The notes: generated by a model not told the origin, from the sequence alone. DNA of 64,000 bases from Agriotes lineatus (GCA_940337035.1 OW679197.1:39872466-39936465), one strand, 5' to 3'. Numbered from the stretch's first letter, positions 12,231 through 24,887 are shown. Numbers and translations are program-made.

Positions 12231-12461
12231 CTTCGAAAGAGGTAGGTTCGACGAGAAATTGGCCAGTGCGGAAGAGGATTGATTGCTGTTTGCGTCTCGC
12301 AAATAGATCTGCCAGGTCGCCGTCGAGTTGAAGCTCTTATCGGCGGCGTAACATCGCCATAAGCACTGGATTAACATGGCCGCCGCTGGAATCTGACGGT
12401 TGAAATGTTTTTGACGTTGCTTTTGCTGGACTTTTAAAGCAAAACCGGATCCTAGAATGCC
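12231..12461 (-). CDS. KCNQ: KCNQ-type voltage-gated potassium channel, helix A/IQ exon
   Basis: A clean internal exon on the minus strand: acceptor CTTGTTTGCAG before 12461, donor GTAAGCACC after 12231, 231 bp, phase 0 at both ends, 77 codons. It begins GILGSGFALKVQQKQRQKHF and continues NRQIPAAAMLIQCLWRCYAA. This is the nearly invariant region following S6 in KCNQ (Kv7) channels: the end of the inner gate and proximal C-terminal helix A with its calmodulin-binding IQ motif (IQCLWRCYA). TWQIYLR follows, as in the family. In animals this region binds calmodulin and sets PIP2-dependent gating of the M-type current. The exon boundary before GILGSG matches vertebrate KCNQ genes. The C-terminal part of the exon is serine-rich and less conserved. 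Transmembrane exons must lie upstream, beyond what I could recognise here. Confidence 0.93.
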
Positions 12462-14020
12462 CTGCAAACAAGAAAAGCGTGAGGTTTTGTTTTCGTCCGG
12501 CCGTAGCGGATGACATGCACATACAAGCTCAGAGCAAAATATCCGAGGGGTATTGTATAGTACCAGACACGATTAATTTAAATGTAGGCAGCAATATTAT
12601 TTGGCTATATTATAATTCACGTCAATTTCGCTTGCAGAGCCATTTAATTTTTATTTATAACAAAAATTAAGGAACTGGAAATTTTTTACTTATAATAAAA
12701 ATTAACAAATTTCAAAAACCGTTTTAGGAAATCCTGATATTTTGGGAATTGCTGATATTGTGGAAACTCCATATTTATTTAGCCGAAAACTACTGCCCTC
12801 AAAAAATGTCTCATTGAAGTTTAATAAATGTCAAAACAGTATTTCTTTCAGTAAGTAATTTTTTCATTGATCAATTACCGTACCTCACACACGGTTGAAA
12901 TATAACTTTCCAGTACTCTTAAGAATTCGATTCCTGTTGTAGAGAAGCTGCTGTACTTATTGGAAATCCAGTAAGTGTTCATTGAAAATAATCTGCTCGA
13001 CTTAAAACAAAATTGCTGTTTTGACAGTTACATTTGAATAACGGAACTTCGTTTTCATAAGCAGTTGTTATTATTACGGTTAAATAAGTACGGAATCTGA
13101 GAATCTCACGCTGTTTTAATTTTAAATTAATTTTTGCTATAAGTAAAATTAATATTGCACTGTGAAAATGAATGATGCATTATAATCTAGTCAAAATTAA
13201 GTAAATATATGTCAATAAATAAGTCAAGCAGCTTTTATTTGAAAATTCAAATTCACATAGAACAGAACGTTCAAAAGTAAAACCAATATAAAGCCCGCAA
13301 CTGAAGTAAAAACTATAAAATAAATAATTTATGTGATATGTTGCAATTAGAATAGTAGAGACAAAAAGAAATGAAGTGACTACAATAGCTTACAACAAGG
13401 GATAAATACTGATTTCTCGCAAAAAATTTCTTCTTTAAAGACATTACTTTTAATACCAAAAGCTGTCATTGGAATTGGCGTTTCCCTTACTAATACCAGT
13501 ACAAGAAGGTATATGCTGCTAGGCAAGACTTTTGATTCCTAGGTTTAAAAGTACTTTTACGTCCGAGGAACTGAAAATATGTTCTACTTGGTCGCCTATA
13601 GACGCAGACAAGCGATTGACTGTAGATACAACATTCATAACACAACACAAGTGCGAAGCTCCGTCGCTGCAGGCTGCCACACAGAAGTACAATGACCTCC
13701 CGCTCCAGCTCTAGAACTTTCAAATGGATGGGCAGCGGGGGAGTAGGGCACCCTGCAGTCTTTTATTCGTTACTAAATATTTAACGTCAAATTAACGTGA
13801 AACGTGAATCGGGCCTTAGAAATTTTCACTCACGTTCAGGGCCCGCCGTGACCCGACTGTTTTCACGTCACGCGCCCTTCCCTACGTATAAAGAACTAAA
13901 GAAATGTCTGTTGTTAAAGACTAATATCTACAATTCATATCTGGACAATCATAATATATTAAATGCGATTTCTTGTCTCTTGGTGCCAAATCGAGCACTA
14001 AGTTACCGTTGTTCGGAATG
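12462..14020. other. Probable KCNQ intron, no features recognised
   Basis: AT-rich sequence immediately 5' of the KCNQ exon on the minus strand. Short open frames at 13490-13723 (minus) and 13532-13714 (plus) are reciprocal shadows without motifs. Confidence 0.4.
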
Positions 14021-14236
14021 TACAGTCGTGTTCAAAGAAATCTAGTTTTTTTAAAATTTAGTTTGGGTTAAAAATTGAACAATTTCTCCATGGATTTCAT
14101 ACTATTTTGATAAAGCACAGATTTCATTTACTTGTCAAAGTTTCAGAGTACATAACTATATTTTTCAAATAAATCCATGGATATGTTGTTCAATTTTTAA
14201 CCCAAACTACATGAAAAAACTGTCCCAGATTTATTT

Positions 14237-14262
14237 GTAAGTAAGTAAGTAAGTAAGTAAGT
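14237..14262. repeat. (GTAA)n microsatellite, retrotransposon 3' tail
   Basis: About six GTAA units. On the minus strand this is a TTAC-repeat tail at the 3' end of the truncated element, as seen for CR1/Jockey-superfamily elements that end in short tandem repeats. Confidence 0.8.
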
Positions 14263-14659
14263 TTATTTAGTATAATATACTAGTACATAGAATCATTATT
14301 ATTATATATCTTAACTTATTTATCATTAGTAACATTAAAATTAATAGTATTGTTTAACAAAGCTGCTTAAATATTTTTTAAAACTATAAATATTTGTTAT
14401 TTGTTTTACATCTTGTGGAAGCGAATTATATACTTTTAGTCCCTTGTAATACAGAGAATTTTGTGTACTCGCTTTATTTAATTTAGGCAGCCTAAAATCA
14501 AATCGATTCCTTGTTTTATATTGATGAACGTCAGCATTTAGTATCAAGTGATCAGACATATAATTTGGTAATGAATTATTAACAGCTTTGTAAATCAAAA
14601 CCAACGTATTAAAATAAATACGTTGTTTGATAGGACTTAGCCACTGTAACGCATTTAGC

Positions 14660-14968
14660 CATATATCTAATACTTACTATATTGCTAGCGGCTATGAGTG
14701 GGAAACTCACCGATGAAGTGAGACACACAACCAACTTCTTCATGTATACGGTGAGCTGTGCGCAAGCGCGGCGGCGTCGTCCGCCCAATGGGGAAGTGGT
14801 CCCGCCCAATGGGGAAGTGGTCAAGTTTAAAATTCGCTTCTAAAGGCGGAGTTCGAATTCTCACGCATGCGCACGAGACGCGTTATACCATAAGTGAGAC
14901 TATGTCGGCGCCGTAATGTTTTCTGCAGTTTCCAGGCCCTACCAGCAATATATGTGTATTATATATAT
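14660..14968. mobile_element. 309-bp MITE with 9-bp target duplication
   Basis: Identical 9-bp flanks GCATTTAGC sit at 14651-14659 and 14969-14977. The ends are imperfect inverted repeats: CATATATCTAATACTTAC followed by TATATTGCTAGC on the left; GCAATATATGTGTATTATAT on the right. Excising the element and one flank restores the host RT reading frame exactly (MLNALQWLSPIKQ). The interior has a 20-bp tandem duplication of the CCCGCCCAATGGGGAAGTGG type near 14780-14821. A 9-bp duplication would fit a Mutator-type element; that assignment is inference. Confidence 0.8.
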
Positions 14969-16069
14969 GCATTTAGCATTGACTTAATATTCGTATATTT
15001 AGAACATCGTAAAATATTTCGCATCCCTCTGTTTTGTTGTTTTTGCAACCTTTGTAAATCCGATTCATAACAAAGAAAGAGGATACTTGCACAGTAATCA
15101 AAGTGTGGCGCAATAATGGTTTTATAGACTAGAATTCTAGCATTAATACTTAGTTTACTGGCTATTCTCCCCAAAAATCCAATTTTTTAGCGACTTTCTT
15201 AATGATAAAATTTATATAACTACGAAAAGTAAGTCTATTATCTATAATAACTCCCAGATATTTAATTTCAGGCACTTGTTCTATTTCTAGACCGTCTATT
15301 TTTACTTTAACAGTTATATTTTCACTATTAATTTTATTTGATACGATTATGCCCTTTGTTTTGGCAATATTTAATTTTAGTTTATTTATTTGTAACCACT
15401 TCGATATCATCTCAAGATCTGTATTTATTTTGTTGACGGCATCAGTAGTATTTTCCGCAGTTACCCAAACTAATGAGTCGTCAGCAAACAAATTTAGCGA
15501 GCAGTGTTTGATATTTATTTCCAGATCATTGATGTACAGTAGAAATAGCAATGGACCTAAAACGGATCCCTGAGGAACCCCCAATGTGTTAAGAATTTCC
15601 GTCGATTCCTCTTCATTATACACAGTTGTTTGGGTTCGCGAAGATAGATAACTCTCGAAGCATTGTTTCTCGATTCCCTGTATTCCATATTTGTCCAATT
15701 TTGTAATTAATTTTTCCCTATCGATTGTTTCAAAAGCAAGCTTATAATCTAGAAACACCCCCACTACACTTTTCTGTTGATCAAGTTCACTTTTCCAATT
15801 TGCTAGGACTAGATTTAATGCCGTTTCACACGAATGTTTGCTTCTGAATCCGGATTGTTTGCCACTTATAATCTTATTTGCTTCGATAAACTCCTGCAAT
15901 TGGTCTTTGACAATTTTTTCTAAAATTTGTTCGTACACCGGCAACGTATTAATTGGTCTAAATTCTTCACATTTCTTTGTACCCACAATTTTTCTGATAG
16001 GAATTACTTTGGATTTCTTCCAGGAATCTGGGAAAATTCCACTCTTTAACGACACGACTGTACATTTAA

Positions 16070-19015
16070 AAACAGCGAAATATTTGAATTGAAAGATTTG
16101 ATTCTAAAACTTAACAGTAAAATATCTGAATTACAAACTTGTGACGGCGTCCACCGAGTTGACAGAGGAGCTAATCTCTGAAATCAAGGAGAGTAATTTA
16201 AGAGTTCGTAATGAAATACTCGTAGCTTATAATATCGAAGAATCTATAGTTACAACTTTACAAAGCCGGATTGACGACGACACAAAGAAAATCCATAAAC
16301 TCATAATCGATTTATCACTTGGTGCAATTGTCTAGGTTAAATGTATTATTAGATTGGGTAAACTAACTGCAGGTAAAAACAGGTCTGTTAGTAGTTATTT
16401 ACATTACGTGTGCGGTAGATTGCATTTTACAGCGCGAGGTTTTAATTTTTTCAGCACGACGCGAAGCTTTAATAAAACTGAGCGCTGTGATAGATACTAA
16501 TAATACAAGTTCGAATTCGGCGACAATCAAACGAGTTTCGTTAAATTCCATAAGCAAACGTGTATTGTCTAATATTTTATCTTCATCAATAAATTCTGGT
16601 CCAATGTATTCTTAGATTTGTAAAAAACGTGTGCGGCAATATCATCTATGCCCGCACTGAGTGCGGTAATAGTTCTTAACGATACTCAAATTAATTTGGT
16701 AAATGGTCTATAATAACAGAGATGAAGATAAAATGCTTAACGCACCGAGTATTTAACAGTTTCTCTATTTCTATATTTCTTCAAAACTTAACCAAACGAG
16801 GCATTACGTAATTAGCGTTTCTGCAAATACCATTTATTACGACAAAGCAGCTTTTTTATTTCAGTGTCCCGGCGAGCTAAAAGTTTTCTAGTCATTTTAC
16901 CGCATCGAGATGCGTAAAAACACTGACGAACTGTAAAATCATAGTTCCCGGTGAACGTCAACTGTATATTAATAAAATAAAATATTTTTATCCAGCGAAA
17001 ACGATGCCCGTGATGTGCTCAAAAATAAAAATAACATATTAGCATGGCAACAAGCAATATGAATTGGAGTTTAGCCGATCAAACAATGATGCAGTTAAAT
17101 TATTTAAAGTCTCTCAGAAGCTAACAAGTTGAGAGAATTGAAAATGGTAAAACTGAACTAACGATAAAATACGATACGCGATTCTCCTAAAATAGTTAAA
17201 AATCATCAGACAAAAAACGAATCAATAACATGCATCGCCCCATACAAAAAGTGATTGTATAATTTGGCTGTATTTCATCTCAATGTGCATTCTCTTAATT
17301 CTTCTTTTCACTGCTTTTCCGATCTAGTTCTGGAAAATGAATATGATAATATAGCAATAACTGAAACTTGGTTAACCTCAAAATGTGCTTCTTCATACAT
17401 ACAGTTCTCGAATTATGAATGAATCCAAGTAGACAGACCTACACGAGGAGGTGGCCTCTGCTTTTATATTAAATCCGAAATTAAATGGAACAGCGTTGAG
17501 ATGGATTTTTTTAAAATAATAACAACTATGCTGGAAAGCAGAAATTAGCTCCAGGTGTAGTATATAAACTTCCAAACACTCCATCTAGTTACCCTAGATG
17601 AACGCCAATGAACACTAGCCCATTTACCACTCGAAGCTGATAAAATTATACTTGTTGGCGACACAAACATCGACTTATTATGGAACAAAACCAACGTGCA
17701 TTGTTTTACCAAAATGCTGGATACTTGAAATTTCCCTTAAATTATAACTGAACCCACAAGAATTACTGAGTACACACACACTTCCAAACATTGTCTGTCT
17801 AAACTAAACCATTGTACCTATTCGCTATGGTGTTTTGGGCCCTGAAACTGGCGATCGATTAGTTTCCTGTTATTTTAATTTCACCACACCAAAATATGAA
17901 CCAAACAATCTTATATATAGAAATTATATAACTTAAATGACTGCGGGTGACGCACCACGTATGGACTGGAAACACATATATCAAATTGAAAATATAGAAG
18001 AAGATTAAACATCTCAACAATATAATCATCGTTCTCTTTGATATTCATGCTGCACTTAAAACCATATCTATACGTCATAATACTTACAAACCCTATATAA
18101 CTAACACGGTTAAGCAAATTCTCAAGTTGAAAATTAGATCATATCAGAAATTTAAGGCAACTAGGACAGAAGGGCATAGGAAATACTATAAAGATCTTAG
18201 TGATTATCTATCCTTTGCAATAAATGAAGGAAAAAAGGCCTTTATAAATCAGGAGTTGATCAAAAATAGAAATAATCCAAAACAAAACTTGGACATTTTT
18301 CGAAACTTGGAACATACACAAGAAACCGAAAAATACCGTAAGTGAAAACATTATGGATGTCAATTCTATTAATGAATAATTTGCGAACGTAGCCAATGCA
18401 AATGAAGCAGATTAAGATACATAATCTTTTTATATTAACAATTACAAATCTGGAATTGACGCGGAACTAACTTTTAAAATGGTAAGCTGTAAAGACGTTA
18501 ATTATAATTACTAAATTGAAAACCAACGCAATGGGCATTGATAAATTAAACTTCAAAATGATTAATGTAGTACTACCTTATTGCATACACCAGATGACGG
18601 ATCTCATTAATTTATCCCTAACTACAGGACAATTTTCAGTTACTTGGAAAACTTCCCACATCCTTCCACTCTCAAAGGTTGTAAAGGCGGTAGCACTTAA
18701 TCAACTTCGACCGATAAGTATCCTTCCAACTTAACTTCGACCGATAAGTATCTTTCCAACTTGTTTCAAAGTTATAGAGAAGATTGTTTCGAAACAACTG
18801 TTGGCGCACATCGAAAACTTCAAAATACTGCCCACCGTACAATCAGGATTCAAAAGCAAACATATGATCTCAACTGCGCTTTTAAAAGTTACTAGTGTTA
18901 CTAACACAAGCTATGGATGTTGGAAGAATCTCGATGCTCGTTCTATTAGACTATAGTAAAGCGTTTGATACTATCAATTACATTTTATTGGTGGTGAAAT
19001 ACAAGTATTGTCATA
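16070..19015 (+). mobile_element. Decayed Jockey-like non-LTR retrotransposon, plus strand
   Basis: Pieces appear in the expected order. At 16070-16335 a coiled-coil-like stretch (SEIFELKDLILKLNSKISEL, then ELTEELISEIKESNLRVRNE) could be part of ORF1. At about 17270-17510 is an APE endonuclease start (YDNIAITETWLTS, RGGGLCFYIKSE). At about 17645 is ILVGDTNIDLLW (GDFN motif with F to T). At 18127-18345 is a linker piece. At 18516-18960 is RT: GIDKLNFKMIN, FSVTWKTSHILPL, LRPISILPT, CFKVIEKIVSKQL, SGFKSKHMISTAL, LLDYSKAFDTINY (motif A). It stops near 19010 before motif B. About 28 bp encoding LRPISILPT is duplicated at 18710-18760. Stops and indels throughout. Confidence 0.6.
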
Positions 19016-21443
19016 TATAATGCAACTAGGTGGTTCTTGATTATCAAATAATCATTTCTGTATACACGAGGAGTGGTCCGAAGGACTTGCGTGATTGCCT
19101 AAAACAAAATATTGAGTGGCATAAAACCTTCCCATATACGACATTCCACTTAGAAAAAGGTAATTTTGGTACGTCGCACTTTCTGAGTCACCCTGTATAA
19201 TCAAACATATTTTAGTCTGCATCACCATCATATCTGCAATTTTTATCTCAGCAAATTTTATGTTTTTATAGTTTTAGAACTAGCAAAAAGAAATACATAA
19301 AAATAGCTTCAAAAAATTTACTAGGAATGTGTTACATATGTTGTATGTGGCATAACAGAAAAATATTCTATTGTGAGTTATATCTACTGTAGATTGTTTT
19401 AAATATTTCCGAAGAAATTATTTTAATTAGATTTTGAGCCCACCACATAGGTGGCCTTAATTGAATTAAAACAGCTTTTGCATTTTTAAAGTTTAATTGT
19501 AAATAAAACACACACAAAATGTTTAAGTCTTCATTATAGAAAGCAAGAGCAGGATCGTTAAAAATTATATACGAAATGGGTAAAAATATGTTACTAATAA
19601 TACTAGAACAGTAAACAGAAACACCTGATAACGCAAATTACATTAATTCGCAAAAAACATCGCTGTCGGTGGGGTTCAAATCGCTATTCAGACCTTCTCA
19701 CCGCTTGTCTACAACGATCCACCTAGGGTGCCTTGATGTCAATTTGGCGTATTCATTCTTTCCAGGGTACGGACATATCGTTGTCCCCTCTCACTCCAAA
19801 GTACTTTAAAGTGAGAGGGGAGAACGATCTGTCCGTACCCTGCAAAGTGAAACCATTTTTTGGCTCCGGTTAATTGTTTCGCCATTTACCAAATTATTTC
19901 AGGCCTAACCTGTATAATTTTATTTGAATTATAATACCTTGCATTTCGAATTCTTAAATTTTCCAATTCAGCAAATTTTGTACCTGTATTGAGTTGCTAT
20001 CGTTAGTACGGTGCACTTTTGACCCGCTCTATCTGTTATCGCTGGCCGTAGGAATGCGAACTTTCTTTTTGAAGCGAACGTTTCGCGCCCCGCACTTGTT
20101 TTCTAGCCCCGGTCGACGCGTTTCGCGCGGTCGAGGTTTGATTTTTAAATAAGTCAAAAGTACGTGCGCTCAACCAATTTTTACAAGCATTTTGTTTCCA
20201 AGAGCTGATAATTTGATTCAGGTACGATGGGTTTTTCTTTCTGTTATCCTCATATTAATTGCATTTCTGTAGCGTTTACCAGGAATTATTTTCACCTGGA
20301 ATTCACAAATTGCACTGGGGATTAACAATTTTCACCGGATGATTCTAAACTTGGAGTTCAGTTTCCTGTCCTAATTCGAAACGAACACCTGCTAGTTTTT
20401 GCATCGCTTCTACTTCTGCACCGAGGGCCAACACACCCATGTTGCGTAAGACTGATTCCTTGCTGTATGCGGGTTACCAGTTATAGCAGCTCCCGGCTAG
20501 CGTTTATACCCTAAAATTGTGGGCCTAGAAGGTCAGTTGGTTCGCTTTTTTTATTACAACGCCGATCGAGGACGGGTTATGTACCTACAAAGTCAATCTT
20601 GTGCTGGTGATACCGGATACTAAATTTATTACTAACATGATAGTTCATTCACTCAGCAAATTTAATTAAAGATAGCATATAAAACTATTGAATTTTTATG
20701 TGTACTCCACACCTTTTATTGTAAAAGGAGCACCCATGTTTTTTATCTCATCAACCTAGAAAGAAAGGTTTTTATGAATGACAGCGATATGCATATCTCT
20801 AGATTTACTTTGCAATTTCAAGTAATTTAACGACCCTAAAATGGGTTATTTGTGGTAATGCGTGTGGCCACCTTCAATTAGTTTTGGCTGCATAGTGTAA
20901 CAAAATTTTCAAATATTTTATGAATTACATGAATTACATTTGGTGCTTATCAGTTTATTGTGTATTTAATAAACTCTAATTACTGTAGTTGGTTTATTCT
21001 AATCGAAACCATTTGGTTTCTGGCGCCCATTTGTTTTTTGTCTTTGGAGCTATTCACAAGTTAGTACAGCTGATAAAGGTTCTACTATCCAAGGCAGCCA
21101 AAATTGAGCTAGTTCGGCCTACGCGGTAAGTGTCGGGAAATTCTTGTATTTGCCGTGTAGTAAGCGCAGCAAGCAGGTTGATCGGCGGTCTTTTGCCATC
21201 ACCGTTAATTATTTTAATTAATTAACCGCAGGTCAGCTTCTTTGTTGTGTCAAAAGGACAGATACGTCCAATTAACATCAAGGCAACCTAGGTGCACCTA
21301 TCGTACTTCCTTATCGCTCCGTTATACCGGACGCGGTCATGCAGAAATGCAGGCACACCATACGTTTATATATATGGGAATTAGTAATTTTCCTACTGCC
21401 TTCTACTTCGAAATATTTGTTCACGCATGTGAAAAATAAAATA
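19016..21443. other. Repeat-derived and unclassified DNA
   Basis: No gene recognised. Contains an MITE-type terminus (GAGTCACCCTGTATA ending near 19199), a long palindrome at 19763-19842 and a moderately GC-rich patch near 20030-20140 without an open frame. Confidence 0.4.
19763..19842. repeat. 80-bp near-perfect palindrome
   Basis: CAGGGTACGGACATATCGTT on the left is matched by AACGATCTGTCCGTACCCTG on the right. Further pairing is CCCCTCTCACT against AGTGAGAGGGG, around a centre near AAAGTACTTT. Only a few mismatches are visible. It would form a strong cruciform or RNA hairpin. A palindromic MITE core is the likeliest origin. Confidence 0.85.
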
Positions 21444-22229
21444 TACACTGACCGCTAATTATTTTTGAATTTTCAAAAAAAGTTTTTACAGCAATAATTT
21501 GTGCTTGCCTAAAAGCATTTTGGCCGCTATTAGATTTACCGAGTAATTTTTACTTAGAAAAGCTTTTCGAAAATCCAAAAGCCCTATTTTTTTGGAAATT
21601 AAGCAAGATTTCCATGCGATTTTGGTATCGTTTTAGATAACAACAATGCTAAAGCCAGAAAATACATTTTTTCTTTAGTTCCGAAAAAAATAAATTTCTC
21701 AATTAAATTTTTAGTTGAAAACTTTTAAAGATTTATTTAAAAAAAAAACAAAAAATGTTAATTATTCCTTTAGATTTTTTATTATTTACTGAAGAGTAAT
21801 ATTTTTGTAGAGTTTCTATTTTTTAAACGGTTTTTAACAACTCTAATCTACCCCTGCTAATAAATTACTTTGAGTAAAATCCTGTAAATGTTCTTTTACA
21901 GTTGCCGAAACCAGGAGATTTTTCTTTATTTAGTCACATGTTGTAAAAACTCGAGATGTTTTTAACAACCAAAATTTTGTATTTAAATAGAAAATTACAT
22001 TCTAAACAACTTCTGCTGGTAAAATGTTTCTCTATCTTTTAGCTGATAAGTTGATTTTTCGTAATTATAAAAACAATCAAAATTTGAGAGATAACATTCA
22101 CGTGACAACGTTTGCTTGGCCCATTTCTAATCTTTTTTCAACCACCTCCGATCGCCAGGATATGATTTTTCAAAAAACTGTAAATAAAATAAGATCTCAC
22201 TTGACGCCAACTTTGTGGCGATCACTGTA
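21444..22229. mobile_element. Non-autonomous mariner-like element (family of 35276-36376)
   Basis: The right end TTTGTGGCGATCACTGTA matches the right end of the element at 35276-36376 (TTTTTGGCGATCACTGTA). The left end TACACTGACC is a decayed form of TACAGTGATC. Interiors align over long blocks, for example GCAATAATTTGTGCTTG and AGGAGATTTTTCTTTATT. No intact transposase. Confidence 0.6.
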
Positions 22230-22379
22230 GACACTACAAAAATAGTATCTATGTTCTGTATTACATCCAAGATATTGAAAAAGAAATCTTCCTCCTTTTT
22301 TATTTCTAAAGATACATGTTTGAAATTTGTAATTTATAACGTAATCTATAAGTCTATTAAAAGTTGCTATTAAGATGTT

Positions 22380-22604
22380 TTCGATCTAACTTTAATATTA
22401 ACGCCAGAAAAATAGAATTAAAAATAAAAAAATTGGGGTTTTTAAGATAATCCAAAAACGAAACATCATATAAAAGATTTCTAAGAGTCATTTTGTTAGT
22501 TCTTTAATTACGCAACTCTTCTATCAGTTAACCAAATTTGTATCTCTTACTATTACCGAGATCCCCATACTGCCCCCCCCCCCTTATCTTGGACACACTG
22601 TATA
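22380..22604. mobile_element. Right part of a long-TIR DNA element (family of 48006-51257)
   Basis: Shares CTAACTTTAATATT and ACGC-AGAAA with 48403-48433. Its end, TTGTATCTCTTACTATTACC then GAGATCCCCATACTG and CACACTGTATA, matches the inverted end at 51190-51258. A C-run lies at 22573-22583. No left end was found, so it is truncated or diverged. Confidence 0.5.
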
Positions 22605-23689
22605 CGATGTTTCAAAAATTTGTTTTCAAATACAAAGAAAAAATGGTGCGTGTACCACGATCGCGTTTCACCCGAGAGAAAACTTCATCAACTTTTCTAT
22701 TTTACTACAATTAACACTTTTGTATATCTTCAAAGTAATATCTTAAGAGAAAAAGATTCTATCCGTTATAAATTCATTGACGGATGAACAATGACTGTGA
22801 ACATAAATTTAGCAGTATATCGGGCAAAGATGAAAAAGTAAACAAGTTTCAGTAGAGTTGTAGGCGTTTGCCAACTATTTTAAAAATGTTCTCAGGCAAT
22901 GACAGTATTTAAATCATATCGATCCATTAAAGAGTTTGTACAAGATGTAAAATTCTACAATAACCTGTATTAAATGTAATCAATTATTATCAGACCAAAC
23001 AAAACTTTAAAAAAAAGATATTCGGTATTTTCCTGTTCAGTACGTTGAAAAAATGCTTCCAACACATAAGATGAAAACTGTAACTCTAACATAAACAAAC
23101 TAGAACCACACACAGCACCTTTGAACCGAGAATCCTCAAAGAACCGTGCAATCGAGTGACTCTGGTATATTAAAATTTGTTATTTGACCAGGTCTGAATA
23201 ACGGCAAAGTAAAAATACCATATGTTTAATAATTACTATATTAACTGTATAGGATATAAGGTATATATTTTTTAACATTGAAAATGTTTAACGAATTGGA
23301 GATGTGACGCTAGTACGGGGCTCTTTTAACGATTTGTCTGACGCCTGGAAAATGATGAATGTAGTTGTAATCATTTTGAAAATCTCGTCAAGGGCGAACA
23401 TTCTGGGGAGGTTGTGAGAATGTAAGATTCGAGGGGGCGATAATACGGGCGTTAAAACGATTTTTTGGACACAAAAGCGTTCGGTGCTGTTACATCGCAT
23501 ACTTTTTGAAAGATCCAAATATGGTTTGAGAATAGTTGGAAAGAGGATGAACCAACGCTCATCGTACTGGCTGAATTTTGAGGTCTGCGATTCACGGGGG
23601 CGAAGTTACAGGGGTAGAGAGCTGAGGTGCATTTGTAGCAAATTGGAAGTTCGCATAAACAAGGGGAAAGAAAAATTGGCAGTATGTGG
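22605..23689. other. No features recognised
   Basis: AT-rich; short open frames at 23288-23518 and 23484-23693 overlap on opposite strands and carry no motif. Confidence 0.35.
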
Positions 23690-24887
23690 ATGAATATGTG
23701 GGCTTTTAAGAATTTTGCTGCTCAGGTTGATTTAGGGGTTGCAAAATGGGGAAATCGTTAAAATTATCAGAAAAATGGTAAAATTAATATTTGTGTGAAA
23801 TGCACTGTTTGGAGACTTTCTACGGGTCGATTTTATTTTTAAGAGTATTTGGAATGCGGCAATTTTGCGTCCCAGGTGGGTTTGGGGATAGCAAAATAGA
23901 GAAACCATAATAATTACCAGAAATATTTGTGTGAAATGTGCTGTTTGGAGACTCTCTACTGGTCGTTTTACTTTTTAAGAGAATTTGGGAGGTGGGAATT
24001 TGGCGGCCCAGGTGGATTTGGGGGTTGCAAAACGAGGACAACGTTATAATTATCAGAAAAACTTTAAAATTAATATTTGTGTAAAATGCGCTGTTTGGAG
24101 ACTTTCTGCTGGTCGATTTATTTTTTAAGATAACTTAGGAGGTGGTAATTTGGCGGCGCAGTTTAATTTGGGGGTTGCAAAATAAGGAAAACTTTATAAT
24201 TACCAGAAAAACCTTAAAATTAATATTGGTGTAAAATTCGCTGTTTGCAGGCTTTCTACTATTCGATTGTATTTTTAAAGACAATTCGGGATGTGGGAAT
24301 TTTGCGCCCCAGATGGATTTGGGGGTTGCAAGATGGGGAAACCGTTATAATTATTAGAAAAACTGTAAAATTAATATTTGTGTGAAATGCGCTGTTTGGA
24401 GATTTTCTACTGGTCGATTTTATTTTTTAAGAGAATTTGAGAGGTGGGAATTTGGCGGCCCAGGTGGATTTGCGGGTTGCAAAATGGGGAAAACCGTTAT
24501 AATTCTCAGAAAAACTTTAAAATTAATATTTGTGTGAAATGTTCTGTTTGGAGACTTTCCACCAGTTTTTTAATTTTTTTAAGAGAATTTGGGGTGTGGG
24601 CATTTTGCAATCCGGGGGATTTGGGGGTTGCAAAATGGGGAAATCGTTATAATTATCAGAAAAATAGTAAAATTAATATTTGTGTGAAATGCACTGTTTG
24701 GAGACTTTCTACGGGTCGATTTTATTTTTAAGAGTATTTGGGATGCGGCAATTTTGCGTCCCAGGTGGGTTCGGGGATAGCAAAATGGAGAAACCGTAAT
24801 AATTACCAGAAATATTTGTGTGAAATGTACTGTTTGGAGACTTTCTACTGGTCGATTGTACTTTTTAAGAGAGTTCGGAATGCGGCT
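23690..24887. repeat. Tandem satellite-like array, about 150-bp unit, 8 copies
   Basis: The anchor CTGTTTGGAGACTTTCTAC recurs with spacings of about 136, 150, 150, 151, 152, 150 and 136 bp (anchors near 23811, 23947, 24097, 24247, 24398, 24550, 24700 and 24836). Each unit also has TTGGGGGTTGCAAAATGGGG and AAAATTAATATTTGTGTGAA. The first and last two units form matching 150+136 bp pairs with private variants (TTCTACGGGTCGATTT, GCGGCAATTTTGCGTCCCAG), about 889 bp apart, implying a higher-order structure. Open frames inside are by-products of the array. Confidence 0.9.

Larger units (their letters stand above)
14237..16050 (-). mobile_element. 5'-truncated non-LTR retrotransposon (RT domain) inside a MITE
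   Basis: The minus-strand coding run starts at 16055 with SLKSGIFPDSWKKSKVIPI. It has VVGVFLDYKLAFETIDREKL (motif A), GVPQGSVLGPLLFLLYINDL (motif B) and NLFADDSLVW (motif C, FADD), then KYLGVIIDNRLTF (thumb). One missing T near 15175 shifts the frame. The protein resumes as GRIASKLSINARILVYKTII, then SMLNA. A 309-bp MITE interrupts it, and it continues as LQWLSPIKQRIYFN and VNNSLPNYMSDHL to about 14341. The 3' end is a (TTAC)n tail at 14237-14262 on this strand. The endonuclease is missing. Motif A has YKLAFE where DFSKAFD is usual. Confidence 0.8.
14021..16062. mobile_element. Tc1/mariner-type MITE, copy 2, split by a retrotransposon
   Basis: Starts TACAGTCGTGTTCAAAGAAA at 14021 and runs through the same arms as the element at 7630-7859 (CTCCATGGATTTCAT, AAATCCATGGAT, CTGTCCCAGATTTATTTG). 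It breaks at about 14237. The missing right terminus, ACACGACTGTA, appears at 16052-16062, directly beyond a 5'-truncated retrotransposon. The MITE proper is therefore 14021-about 14237 plus about 16050-16062. Confidence 0.75.
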
